DNA of 62,891 bases from Pseudomonas reactans (GCF_013385825.1 NZ_JACAPG010000013.1:1-62891), one strand, 5' to 3'; positions 43,426-51,075 are shown, numbered from the stretch's first letter. A program made the numbers and translations. The notes: generated by a model not told the origin, from the sequence alone.

Positions 43426-44136
43426 ATGACGGCTGAATTCGACAGGCAAAAAATCGTCATCTTCACCGGCTCCGGCATCAGTGCCGAAAGTGGCCTGGAC
43501 ACGTTCAACGACGAGACCGGACTGTGGATGGACCATCGCGTCGAAGACGTCGCTACGCCCGAGGCATGGCATAGGCACCCCGCAGACGTGCTGGCGTTCT
43601 ATAACGCGTTGCGGCATAAGGCGTGGACTGCACAGCCCAATGCGGCGCACCGCGCCCTAGCGGAGTTGGAGCAGCAGTTTGACGTCGTGGTGATCACGCA
43701 AAACGTCGACGATCTGCACGAGCGCGCAGGGTCCACGTGCGTTCTGCATCTGCATGGTCAAATCAACCTGGCGCAAAGCACGGTCGACGAGCAACTGATT
43801 TACAAGATCGACGATAAGCCGATCTTGATGGGCGACACCTGTGAAAAAGGCAGCCAATTACGCCCCCATATCGTCTGGTATGGCGAAAATGTGCCGAATA
43901 TCGAGAAGGCGCTACAGCACTTTAAAAACGCAGAGAAAGTGCTGGTCGTGGGCACATCACTGACCACTCAGCCGGCCGCAGGACTGGTTACAAAAGCCAG
44001 GCATTCTGCCGAAAAGGTCCTGATTGGATTGGCCGTTTCGCGTAAGCCCTACGGCTACGAATTCATGCGAGGAAAGGCATCAAGCCTGGTGCCTTATGTG
44101 GTGGGATGCTGGCTGAAAGGTCAAAAGGCTCGCTAA
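43426..44136 (+). CDS. SIR2-family NAD-dependent deacylase-like protein without zinc cysteines
   Basis: A 236-residue sirtuin-fold protein. NAD-binding motifs are clear: FTGSGISAESGL, TQNVDDLHERAGS, the catalytic-type His in LHLHGQ, RPHIVWYGENVP and VVGTSLTTQPAAGLV. Where canonical sirtuins carry two CxxC pairs after the catalytic His, this protein has NLAQSTVDEQLIYKIDDKP and no CxxC, so it lacks the structural zinc. FNDETGLW replaces the usual FR...GLW. It may deacylate proteins or cleave NAD. Divergent from the GNAT-like gene with 153 bp between. Confidence 0.82.
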   Translation: MTAEFDRQKIVIFTGSGISAESGLDTFNDETGLWMDHRVEDVATPEAWHRHPADVLAFYNALRHKAWTAQPNAAHRALAELEQQFDVVVITQNVDDLHERAGSTCVLHLHGQINLAQSTVDEQLIYKIDDKPILMGDTCEKGSQLRPHIVWYGENVPNIEKALQHFKNAEKVLVVGTSLTTQPAAGLVTKARHSAEKVLIGLAVSRKPYGYEFMRGKASSLVPYVVGCWLKGQKAR

Positions 44137-44183
44137 TTGCAAAAAACCGGGAGCCACCCAAAGCCGGCTCCCGGAAAACGCCC

Positions 44184-45071
44184 CTATTTGGGCTTGCGAT
44201 AGCTGTTGATGATCGCCGAGAAGTCCTTGCCCCCTTCCCCACGCTGGCTCATCGATTGATACAACTGCTGGGCCACCGCACCCAGGATCACGGGTTGTTT
44301 GGCCTGACGCGCGGCTTCGGTAGCCAAGCCCAAATCCTTGAGCATCAGGTCGGTACCAAACCCACCGGTGTAACCCCGGGACGACGGTGCCGTTTCAATC
44401 ACGCCCGGCCATGGGTTGTAGGTGTCGGAGCTCCAGCATCGCCCGGTGGAGCTGTTGATGATCCCCGCCAGCACTTGCATGTCGATACCCAATGCATCAC
44501 CCAGCGCCATGGCCTCGCTGACGCCGACCATGCTGATCCCCAGCAGTAGGTTGTTGCAGATCTTGGCGATTTGCCCAGTGCCGACCTCACCGCAGTGCAC
44601 GATGTTGCGGCCCATCTGTGCCAGCACCGGTTGCAGGGTGGCGAACAGTTCCGGGGTGGCGCCGACCATGAAGGTCAGCGTCCCGGCTGCGGCGCCGCCG
44701 GTGCCGCCGGAGACGGGGGCATCGGCCACGGCCACACCTTGCTTGGCCGCCGCAGCCGCTACGTCGCGGATGGTCTGCGGGTCGATGGTGCTGCAATCCA
44801 CCGCCGGTACGCCTTGGCCGATGCCGGCCAGTACACCGTCTTCATTCAGCCACACGCTGCGCACATGCGCCGCCGCCGGTAGCATGGTGATCACCAGTTC
44901 AGCGCCCGTGGCCGCATCACGCGGTGAATCACTGATTGTGCCCCCCAGTTCGGCCAGTTCCTTGAGCACTGTCTGGTTCAGGTCAAACAGGTTCAGCGCA
45001 TGGCCGGCCTTGATCAGGTTGCGGGCCATGGGTGCGCCCATGTTGCCCAGGCCGATAAATGCAATCTTCAT
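44184..45071 (-). CDS. mmsB: 3-Hydroxyisobutyrate dehydrogenase
   Basis: A 295-residue NAD-dependent enzyme of valine breakdown, oxidising 3-hydroxyisobutyrate to methylmalonate semialdehyde. N-terminal Rossmann motif MKIAFIGLGNMGAPMARNL, substrate loop DAPVSGGTGGAAAGTLTFMVG, and catalytic lysine in GQIAKICNNLLL. GGGAG precedes the ATG. It is 15 bp downstream of mmsA; the product of this enzyme is the substrate of MmsA. Confidence 0.97.
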   Translation of the reverse strand: MKIAFIGLGNMGAPMARNLIKAGHALNLFDLNQTVLKELAELGGTISDSPRDAATGAELVITMLPAAAHVRSVWLNEDGVLAGIGQGVPAVDCSTIDPQTIRDVAAAAAKQGVAVADAPVSGGTGGAAAGTLTFMVGATPELFATLQPVLAQMGRNIVHCGEVGTGQIAKICNNLLLGISMVGVSEAMALGDALGIDMQVLAGIINSSTGRCWSSDTYNPWPGVIETAPSSRGYTGGFGTDLMLKDLGLATEAARQAKQPVILGAVAQQLYQSMSQRGEGGKDFSAIINSYRKPK

Positions 45072-45086
45072 GGTCGTCTCCCGGAA

Positions 45087-46604
45087 TCAGCGCAGGTTGA
45101 TGGTGGTGTTGACGCCATCGTTGACCGTGTCGTCGTCGAACCAGCGGCTGGTGACGGTCTTGGTCTGGGTGTAGAACTGCACCACTTGCTTGCCATACGG
45201 GCCCAGGTCGCCGAGCTTGGAACCACGGGAGCCGGTGAAGCTGAAGAATGGGACCGGTACCGGGATCGGGATGTTGATGCCGACCTGGCCCACGTCGATT
45301 TCGCTCTGGAACTTACGCGCCGCCGCGCCGCTCTGGGTGAACAGGCCGGTGCCGTTACCGAACGGGTTGGCGTTGACCAGGGCGATGGCCTCATCGAGGG
45401 TCGCCACTTCCAGCACCACCAGCACCGGGCCGAAGATTTCCTGGGTGTAGATTTGCATATCGGTGGTCACGCCCGAGAACAGGGTCGGGCCGACAAAGTT
45501 GCCTTGCTCGAAGCCCGGCACCTTGATGTCGCGGCCGTCCAACTCCAGCTTGGCGCCTTCTTTTACGCCGCTCTCGATGAGTTCCAGGATACGTGCCTTG
45601 GCGCGCTTGGAAATCACCGGGCCCACATCGGTACCGGCTTCGCTGCCGGCGTTGACCTTGAGCTTTTGCGCCAGCGCTTTCAGGTCCGGCAGCCATTGCT
45701 TGGACGCACCCACCAGCACCACCACCGAAGTCGCCATGCAACGCTGACCCGCCGCACCGAAACCGGCGCCGACCAGGGCATTGAGGGTGTGTTCGCGGTT
45801 GGCATCCGGCAGCACCACGGCGTGGTTCTTGGCGCCCATCATCGACTGCACACGCTTGCCGTGTTTGCCGGCCAAGTCGTAGACGTGAGTGCCCACGGCG
45901 GTCGAACCCACGAAGGACACGGCCTTGATGTCTTTATGGGTGCACAGCGCATCCACCACATCCTTGCCGCCGTGCACCACGTTGAGCACGCCAGCCGGCA
46001 CGCCAGCTTCCAGCGCCAGCTCTACCAGCAGCATCGTCGACAACGGGTCCTGCTCGGACGGTTTAAGGACGAAGGTGTTACCGCAAGCAATCGCCATCGG
46101 GAACATCCACAGCGGAATCATCGCCGGGAAGTTGAACGGGGTGATACCGGCGCACACGCCGATTGGCTGGCGCAGGGTGTAAGTGTCGACGCCACCCGCA
46201 ACGTTTTCAGCGAACTCGCCCATTTGCAGGGTGCCGATGGAGCAGGCGTGTTCCACCACTTCCAGGCCCCGGAAAATATCGCCTTCGGCATCGGCAATGG
46301 TCTTGCCCTGCTCGTTGCTGAGCACCACGGCAATGCGCTTGGAATGTTCGCGGATCAAGGCTTGCAGCTTGAGCATGATGCGCATGCGTGCGCCGATCGG
46401 CGTCAGCTTCCAGGTCTGGAAGGCGCGGTGGGCAGCGTCGATGGCAGCGTTGACTTCATCGGCGGTGGCGAACGGGACTTTGGCCAGCACCTCTTGGGTG
46501 GCCGGGTTGACGATGTCTTGCCACTCGGTGGTCTTGGACTCGACCCACTCGCCGTTGATCAGCAACCTGACCTGTTGCACGGAAATATCGGCAGATGCGT
46601 TCAT
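45087..46604 (-). CDS. mmsA: Methylmalonate-semialdehyde dehydrogenase (CoA-acylating)
   Basis: A 505-residue aldehyde dehydrogenase converting methylmalonate semialdehyde to propionyl-CoA in valine and inositol catabolism. Catalytic Cys289 in GAAGQRCMATSVVV, ITPFNFPAMIPLWMFPMAIACGN and the VPVPFFSFTGSRGSKLGDLGPYGKQ C-terminus are characteristic of MmsA. GGAG precedes the ATG at 46604; the longer frame to 46739 overlaps the LysR gene and is rejected. First gene of mmsAB. Confidence 0.97.
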   Translation of the reverse strand: MNASADISVQQVRLLINGEWVESKTTEWQDIVNPATQEVLAKVPFATADEVNAAIDAAHRAFQTWKLTPIGARMRIMLKLQALIREHSKRIAVVLSNEQGKTIADAEGDIFRGLEVVEHACSIGTLQMGEFAENVAGGVDTYTLRQPIGVCAGITPFNFPAMIPLWMFPMAIACGNTFVLKPSEQDPLSTMLLVELALEAGVPAGVLNVVHGGKDVVDALCTHKDIKAVSFVGSTAVGTHVYDLAGKHGKRVQSMMGAKNHAVVLPDANREHTLNALVGAGFGAAGQRCMATSVVVLVGASKQWLPDLKALAQKLKVNAGSEAGTDVGPVISKRAKARILELIESGVKEGAKLELDGRDIKVPGFEQGNFVGPTLFSGVTTDMQIYTQEIFGPVLVVLEVATLDEAIALVNANPFGNGTGLFTQSGAAARKFQSEIDVGQVGINIPIPVPVPFFSFTGSRGSKLGDLGPYGKQVVQFYTQTKTVTSRWFDDDTVNDGVNTTINLR

Positions 46605-46687
46605 GTGGTCTCCAATCTTATAGTTATGCAGAGACAAGGCGCGTAACCGCCTTGGGAAATGAGGCGTTCGGACTGTTTTTGGAGTAT

Positions 46688-46701
46688 AGATGTGCAAATC
46701 T
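46688..46701. promoter_or_regulatory. Near-palindrome in the mmsA/LysR intergenic region
   Basis: AGATGTGCAAATCT has dyad symmetry in 12 of 14 positions. It lies 84 bp before mmsA and 33 bp before the LysR start. Candidate operator of the divergent LysR protein. Confidence 0.4.
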
Positions 46702-46733
46702 CTAATAAGAACGCACATAAAAGCCGGACCAAT

Positions 46734-47681
46734 ATGCAAAAAAACATCACGTCGCTGGGCTCCCTGAACTGGGATGACCTGAAGTTTTTCCTCGAAGTGG
46801 CCCGCACCCGCAAGGCCAGCGTGGCCGCCAAGCGCCTGGCGGTGGACTACACTACCGTGTCGCGGCGCATCAGTTCACTGGAAGTGTCCCTCGGCACCCT
46901 GCTGTTCGAAAAATCCCGGACCAACGGCTTCGTCCTCACCACCGAAGGCCAGCGCTTGCTGGGCTACGCCGAGTCCATCGAAAGCACCCTGCACATGGCC
47001 TGCGAGCAAGTCTCCGGCTCCGGCGTGGCGCTGTCGGGGCATGTGCGCATGGGCTGCACCGAAGGGTTCGGCAGCTTCTTCGTCACCCCGCAATTGAGCC
47101 ACTTCGTCGACACCTACCCGGCCATCTCGGTGGACATCCTGCCCCTGCCCCACTTCATCAGCCTGTCCAAGCGCGAAGCCGACATCGTCATCGCCCTGGA
47201 ACGGCCGGAACATGGGCCGTATGTGTGCTGCAAATTGTGCGACTACAAATTGCAGCTGTACGCGACCCAGGAATACCTCGACCAACACCCGCCGATCCGC
47301 AAACCGGCGGACTTGGCCGAGCATCCGTTTATCAGTTATGTGGATGATTTGGCGTTCAGCTCGGAGTTGTTGTACCTGGCGAATGTGGTGCCCGGCGCCA
47401 GCGCCAGTTTGCGCAGCACCAGCGTGATTGCGCAGTACGTGGCGGCGCAGCAAGGGCGGTCGATGGCGATATTGCCGTGTTTTTTGGCGGCGCAGGATCC
47501 ACGGTTGTTGCCAGTGTTGGGGGAGCAGATTTCCATCACTCGCCAGTTCTGGATGTACTGCCGGGAGGACTTGAGGAAGTTGAAGCGGATTACGTTGTTG
47601 TGGGACTACATCAGGGAAGTGACGGAGCAGAATCAGGGGTTGTTGATGGGGGAGACGCGAGAGATCAGGTTCGCGGATTAA
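46734..47681 (+). CDS. LysR-family regulator divergent from mmsAB
   Basis: A 315-residue LTTR: HTH LNWDDLKFFLEVARTRKASVAAKRLAVDYTTVSRRISSLE, effector domain from SGHVRMGCTEGFGSFFVTPQL. The N-terminal form (SLNWDDLKFF) belongs to a subgroup often seen next to aldehyde-dehydrogenase genes. It probably controls mmsAB. In P. aeruginosa that role is taken by the AraC-family MmsR, which is not seen here. ATG 46734 chosen; 46659 would extend it by 25 non-conserved residues. Confidence 0.92.
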   Translation: MQKNITSLGSLNWDDLKFFLEVARTRKASVAAKRLAVDYTTVSRRISSLEVSLGTLLFEKSRTNGFVLTTEGQRLLGYAESIESTLHMACEQVSGSGVALSGHVRMGCTEGFGSFFVTPQLSHFVDTYPAISVDILPLPHFISLSKREADIVIALERPEHGPYVCCKLCDYKLQLYATQEYLDQHPPIRKPADLAEHPFISYVDDLAFSSELLYLANVVPGASASLRSTSVIAQYVAAQQGRSMAILPCFLAAQDPRLLPVLGEQISITRQFWMYCREDLRKLKRITLLWDYIREVTEQNQGLLMGETREIRFAD

Positions 47682-47714
47682 AGGGCCATCAACGATGATT
47701 CGCTTTAATTTGCA

Positions 47715-48011
47715 GGACGTTTCCTAGAGACTCTCTACCCCATTGCGCCTTACCGTTTGGGTCACTAGCCTCCTGGGGTCGCTGCACATCAGCGACCGGG
47801 TTTAGCGATCCGGGTTTCAAGCGTGACACTGCCCCAACAGTATCAGCTGGCGTCCGTCAGCTTTTAGCGTTTTATGGCGGCTGTGTGCGGGAGACTTTCG
47901 AGTCTACCCGGGATGCGCTCTGGCCCGGATCGCTAACCTGCACACAGCTGCCACCCTCTTCATGTTTAGCGATGTGATGTGGCGGCTCTACTCCAATACA
48001 GAGCAATCATC
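47715..48011 (+). ncRNA. Candidate structured RNA leader (possible pseudoknot/switch) of the DUF6124-like gene
   Basis: No gene, but dense complementarity. Hairpin H1 GGTCGCTG-CACAT-CAGCGACC (47777-47797). Long-range helix P1: 47799-47814 with 47924-47938, 15 bp with one bulged T. Hairpin H2 AGCTG/CAGCT (47845-47862). Helix P2: 47875-47888 with 47940-47953, 14 bp including one G-U, which crosses P1. Hairpin H4 inside P2: AGACT-TTCG-AGTCT capped by GGG/CCC (47889-47909). TGGCGGCT occurs at both 47875-47882 and 47980-47987 and either copy can pair with AGCTGCCA (47946-47953). Not matched to any RNA family I know; inferred from pairing only. Confidence 0.6.
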
Positions 48012-48302
48012 ATGACCAAAATTGTTTCCGACCCACCGCTTTCTTCCATCACCACCCTCGGCGTCGTCGCCTTCGGGGACTACGGCGAAAACGAAAAACC
48101 CCTATTCCGCGTCAACGCCGGCATGCCCATTGAGGAAGCGTTAGAGCACGCCTCAACCCTGCTTTTCTACTCCAAGAAACTCGCGATGGAAGCCGCCATG
48201 GATGTACGCGGCGAGCAATACGCGTGGGCCGCGCATTACCTGTGTGAGATGGGCAAAGCCGTGGTCGATGACCTGACGCAAGCGATGACACCGGGCCGTT
48301 AA
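48012..48302 (+). CDS. DUF6124/DUF3077-like small protein
   Basis: A 96-residue cytoplasmic protein (MTKIVSDPPLSSITTLG start) with FRVNAGMPIEEALEHASTLLFYSKKLAMEAAMD and YLCEMGKAVVDDLTQAM: two probable helices, as in the short Pseudomonas DUF3077/DUF6124 proteins, which occur in many copies per genome and have no known function. ATG 48012 has only AGAG as SD, 8 nt away. It is preceded by a 300-nt structured leader and followed by a hairpin. A deleted second copy lies at about 50724-50822. Confidence 0.8.
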   Translation: MTKIVSDPPLSSITTLGVVAFGDYGENEKPLFRVNAGMPIEEALEHASTLLFYSKKLAMEAAMDVRGEQYAWAAHYLCEMGKAVVDDLTQAMTPGR

Positions 48303-48321
48303 GCGAACACCGTTCGAATGC

Positions 48322-48342
48322 GGGAGGAGCCCTGCTCCTCCC
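48322..48342 (+). terminator. Hairpin downstream of the DUF6124-like gene
   Basis: GGGAGGAGC-CCT-GCTCCTCCC, a perfect 9-bp stem 19 bp past the stop codon. There is no T-run, so it may be an RNA-stabilising or inefficient terminator hairpin. It also lies at the 3' end of the leftward LysR gene. Confidence 0.6.
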
Positions 48343-48347
48343 AACAT

Positions 48348-49295
48348 TTAAACGGCGGTGGTCCCGGCTATTTGTGGATACCGAGCCCGAACTTCGCGCA
48401 GGAACTCACCCGCACGGGTCTTGAGCCATTCAATCAGACGCGCAATATCCGGCTCTGACTGCCGCCCATTTCGACAAATGATGTAGTAGGCCGCTGGGGA
48501 CATCATCACGGGGCTTTTCAACGCAACCAATGCACCGTTTTCCAATTGGTCATACACCAACGCAGTCCTGCCCAGCGCAATCCCTGTGCCCTTTACCGCC
48601 AGACTGATCGCCAGGCTCGAATCCGGAAATCGAGGCCCATGGTGATAAGGCGGCGTCGGCAGGCCCTGAAACGCAAACCAGCTTTCCCACCCCGGACATA
48701 CCTGATCGTCCACCCGATGAATCAGCGGGTATTGGGCCACATCCCCCGGCGCGATATCCCCCTTCAACCGTAGAAATTCCGGCGAGCAAACAGGGAACAC
48801 CGCGTCACGCATCAGCAGTTCAACATGATGATCCGGGTAATCGCCATACCCCATCACCACCGCGACATCGTATTGATGCGCTTCCAGACTAGTGCGGTTG
48901 ATGTCAGCACTGGTCAACACCAGATCAAGGTTGAATGAGGCCTCAGTGTGAGAGCCGTGCATCCTGGGGATCAGCCATGTCGAGCAGAGCGAGGACGTGC
49001 ATGAGAGGTACAGCGGTCGGGATTTTGCGGGGTTAAGTGAATGCAAGACCCCATCCAGCGCCTTGAAAAATCCGTCGGTGACCGGCAACAAAGCCTGCCC
49101 TGCGGCCGTCAGCTTGACGCCGCGCGAATGCCGCTCAAACAACTGCACGCCCCACCACTCCTCCAGGCCTGCAATTTGATGGCTGATGGCACTGGCAGTG
49201 AGGTTAAGCTGCGACGCCGCACGCGCAAAGCTACCGGTTTGCGCAGCGCTGACGAACGCTTGAAGCATTGGAGTGGGAGGCGGACGCTGGGCCAT
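48348..49295 (-). CDS. LysR-family (GcvA-like) transcriptional regulator
   Basis: A 315-residue LTTR of the GcvA type: TPMLQAFVSAAQTGSFARAASQLNLTASAISHQIAGLEEWWGVQLFER, with the effector domain ending AYYIICRNGRQSEPDIARLIEWLKTRA. Its ATG (49295-49293) overlaps the stop codon of the EamA gene by one base (TGATG), so the pair is co-transcribed and coupled; the longer frame to 49769 is antisense-like overlap. It may control the EamA exporter or amino-acid metabolism. Confidence 0.92.
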   Translation of the reverse strand: MAQRPPPTPMLQAFVSAAQTGSFARAASQLNLTASAISHQIAGLEEWWGVQLFERHSRGVKLTAAGQALLPVTDGFFKALDGVLHSLNPAKSRPLYLSCTSSLCSTWLIPRMHGSHTEASFNLDLVLTSADINRTSLEAHQYDVAVVMGYGDYPDHHVELLMRDAVFPVCSPEFLRLKGDIAPGDVAQYPLIHRVDDQVCPGWESWFAFQGLPTPPYHHGPRFPDSSLAISLAVKGTGIALGRTALVYDQLENGALVALKSPVMMSPAAYYIICRNGRQSEPDIARLIEWLKTRAGEFLREVRARYPQIAGTTAV

Positions 49296-50143
49296 CAGGA
49301 GCTCACTTTGATCAAGATGATCCCGCAAACAATGACGAATGCCGACAGCATCCGTCGCCAACCGAACCGTTCGTGAAAGAACAGCGCGGCAATAATGGCG
49401 CCGATAATAACACTGGTTTCCCGCAGCGCTGAGACCTTGGCCACCGCGTCCAGCGACAACGCAAACAACACCAATCCGTAAGACGCCAGGTAAAAAACAC
49501 CGCCCAACAGGCCGACTCGCCAATGCCCACGTATCGCACGCATCAAGGCCAAACGCTCCCTGGAAAACGCCAGCACCGGGATCGGAATGCTCTGGAATAC
49601 CGTCAGGTAGATGATGTATTGCAACACCGTTTCGCTGGCTCTCACGCCTTTGGCGTCCACCACCGTGTAAGCCGCAATAAACGCCCCGGCACACACCGCC
49701 ATCAGGATCGGCTTGAGCATCTGCGCCGTCATCCTGCGCACAAATGTCAGGCTGATGATGCCCACACAAATCAACACCACACCCGCCAGCGCCTCGCGTG
49801 ACAACTGCTCATGCAACAGAAAGTAGGAAAACAACGCGACCAGTACCGGCGGTATCCCACGCATCACCGGGTACACCTGCCCGAAATCTCCCGTTTCATA
49901 GGCTTTGATCAGAAATAGCCGATAGACCGTATTGAGTCCCACGGAGACGAGGATGTAGCCCCACACCTCCAGGCTCGGCACGCTGACAAACGGCAACGCC
50001 AACAGGCATATCACCAGCGCGGTGCCATCCACCATCGCCAAGGTCATGAAGCGACTGCTGCCGGCGCGGACGACAGCGTTCCAGGTGGCGTGCATGAAGG
50101 CAGAGATCAAGACCAGCGTGATCGCGATATCGGAGTTGTCCAT
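49295..50143 (-). CDS. EamA/DMT-superfamily transporter
   Basis: A 282-residue membrane protein with ten hydrophobic segments arranged as two EamA repeats (LVLISAFMHATWNAVVRAGS ... and IAAYTVVDAKGVRAS ... RETSVIIGAIIAALFFHERFGWRR). Such proteins often export amino acids or metabolites. Start 50143 with GAGCC upstream; the frame to 50194 is not supported. Transcribed ahead of the overlapping LysR gene. Confidence 0.9.
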   Translation of the reverse strand: MDNSDIAITLVLISAFMHATWNAVVRAGSSRFMTLAMVDGTALVICLLALPFVSVPSLEVWGYILVSVGLNTVYRLFLIKAYETGDFGQVYPVMRGIPPVLVALFSYFLLHEQLSREALAGVVLICVGIISLTFVRRMTAQMLKPILMAVCAGAFIAAYTVVDAKGVRASETVLQYIIYLTVFQSIPIPVLAFSRERLALMRAIRGHWRVGLLGGVFYLASYGLVLFALSLDAVAKVSALRETSVIIGAIIAALFFHERFGWRRMLSAFVIVCGIILIKVSS

Positions 50144-50236
50144 GGGGCTCGGCTTTGTTCTTTTGGAGACAGGGAGAAATGAAGTGGTTGGCAAGCCGCG
50201 TCTGAAACCTTGTACATCTCAATACGGAGATAACGC

Positions 50237-50569
50237 TCAAGAAAAATCGAAATGCACTGCTCGGGGGGCTTTTTTCGAGAGAGCTAGTCGTTCGAGCTGA
50301 TCAACCACCATTGCATTGCGGAACGTAACTTGGCTCTTCGAATCCCGAGCGGCTATTGCCTGACTATCACGTTGCAACGCGGAGAACATCGAAGAATCCA
50401 CTGTTACATCAGCACCGGAATAAATCAGCGCCAATACCTCGGGATTACTGATCGACACTTTCTGCTTTCCCGGCAGGCCAGTTTGCGCGCCTGCCAACTC
50501 ATCAAGCAGAGTTGTTGAACGCTTGATTTTAGATGCCTCTTGGCCAACGACACTGACATTGATGTTCAT
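50237..50569 (-). CDS. Hypothetical 110-residue protein
   Basis: Not recognised. MNINVSVVGQEASKIKRST is followed by LLDELAGAQTGLPGKQKVSI and NPEVLALIYSGADVTVDSSMFSALQRDSQAIAARDSKSQV, ending in APRAVHFDFS. No cysteine, no signal peptide or membrane segment; Ser/Asp/Val-rich. AAAGGA lies 7 nt before the ATG, supporting expression. Its GC is lower than the chromosome around it, which with the relic next to it suggests an accessory locus. The EamA gene downstream is 93 bp away and may belong to another unit. Confidence 0.6.
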   Translation of the reverse strand: MNINVSVVGQEASKIKRSTTLLDELAGAQTGLPGKQKVSISNPEVLALIYSGADVTVDSSMFSALQRDSQAIAARDSKSQVTFRNAMVVDQLERLALSKKAPRAVHFDFS

Positions 50570-50670
50570 CGCAATCCTTTACGGCTGTTAGTTAGAGCGG
50601 CTATTTAACTAAGCCCAACAGATGCAAAAAAGCGAAACCTCATCAGCCTAGCCATCAAGATTCGTCATGC

Positions 50671-50822
50671 CAGACCTTTCCTAGAGTCAAAAAATTGATA
50701 GCTTATGCAGGCGGCTGGTCATGAACACACCTCAACCCCAGCAGTTTTGCCTCAAGAAACTCACCATGGAAGCCACCCTAGATATGCACGCCGGACCGTT
50801 AAGCGGACACCGTTCAGATGTG
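50671..50822 (+). pseudogene. Relic of a second DUF6124-like gene with its leader, internally deleted
   Basis: CACACCTCAACCC, CAAGAAACTCACCATGGAAG and GTTAAGCGGACACCGTTC (50727-50815) align to CACGCCTCAACCC, CAAGAAACTCGCGATGGAAG and GTTAAGCGAACACCGTTC of the intact gene and its 3' flank (48148-48315), with a deletion of about 80 bp joining codon ~70 to the stop region. The encoded KKL-MEA-LDM frame is kept. Upstream, TTTCCTAGAG (50677-50686) matches 47720-47729, so most of the leader and 5' coding region have been lost too. Confidence 0.75.
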
Positions 50823-50946
50823 GGGGCCTGCCTTCGATGGCGGTGGGTAAGGCAATAGATTCTTAACTGAATGACCGCATTCGCGAGCAAGCCTGCTCCC
50901 ACAGTTGAACTGGGTAAGCCGCAAAATTCAGGCCTTTCACAAATAA

Positions 50947-51035
50947 GTGTGGGAGCTGGCTTGCCGGCGATGGCTGTGTGTCAGTCAGTACATCCGGTAC
51001 TGAGACACCGCTATCGCCGGCAAGCCGGCTCCTAC
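50947..51035. repeat. Paired REP element, family 2, first half degenerate
   Basis: GTGTGGGAGCTGGCTTGCCG and its inverted better-conserved partner (CGCCGGCAAGCCGGCTCCTAC) with about 40 bp between. Upstream lies the relic; downstream the 3' end of the leftward yfiB. Confidence 0.88.
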
Positions 51036-51075
51036 AATTGATTGGGTTTCAAATTGTGATTGGCGCGGGGCGGGA

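Larger units (their letters stand above)
50570..51066. other. Gene-free accessory stretch: decayed DUF6124 module and REP repeats
   Basis: Nearly 500 bp without an intact gene. Holds the DUF6124 relic (50671-50822), a lone REP half TTCGCGAGCAAGCCTGCTCC near 50880-50903, and the REP pair at 50947-51035. Confidence 0.7.

Noticed and set aside
43426..44136. Calling the SIR2 gene a Thoeris or other named anti-phage system
   Set aside because: No TIR, Argonaute, HerA or prophage gene is nearby; a stand-alone SIR2 gene is not enough.
47682..48011. tRNA, rRNA fragment or phage attachment site in the structured leader
   Set aside because: No cloverleaf, CCA end, T-loop consensus or flanking direct repeat was found; the helices do not fit a tRNA.
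1424..51035. Recurring near-identical short repeats as a possible CRISPR array
   Set aside because: They are inverted pairs scattered kilobases apart, not direct repeats with regular spacers; they are REP elements.
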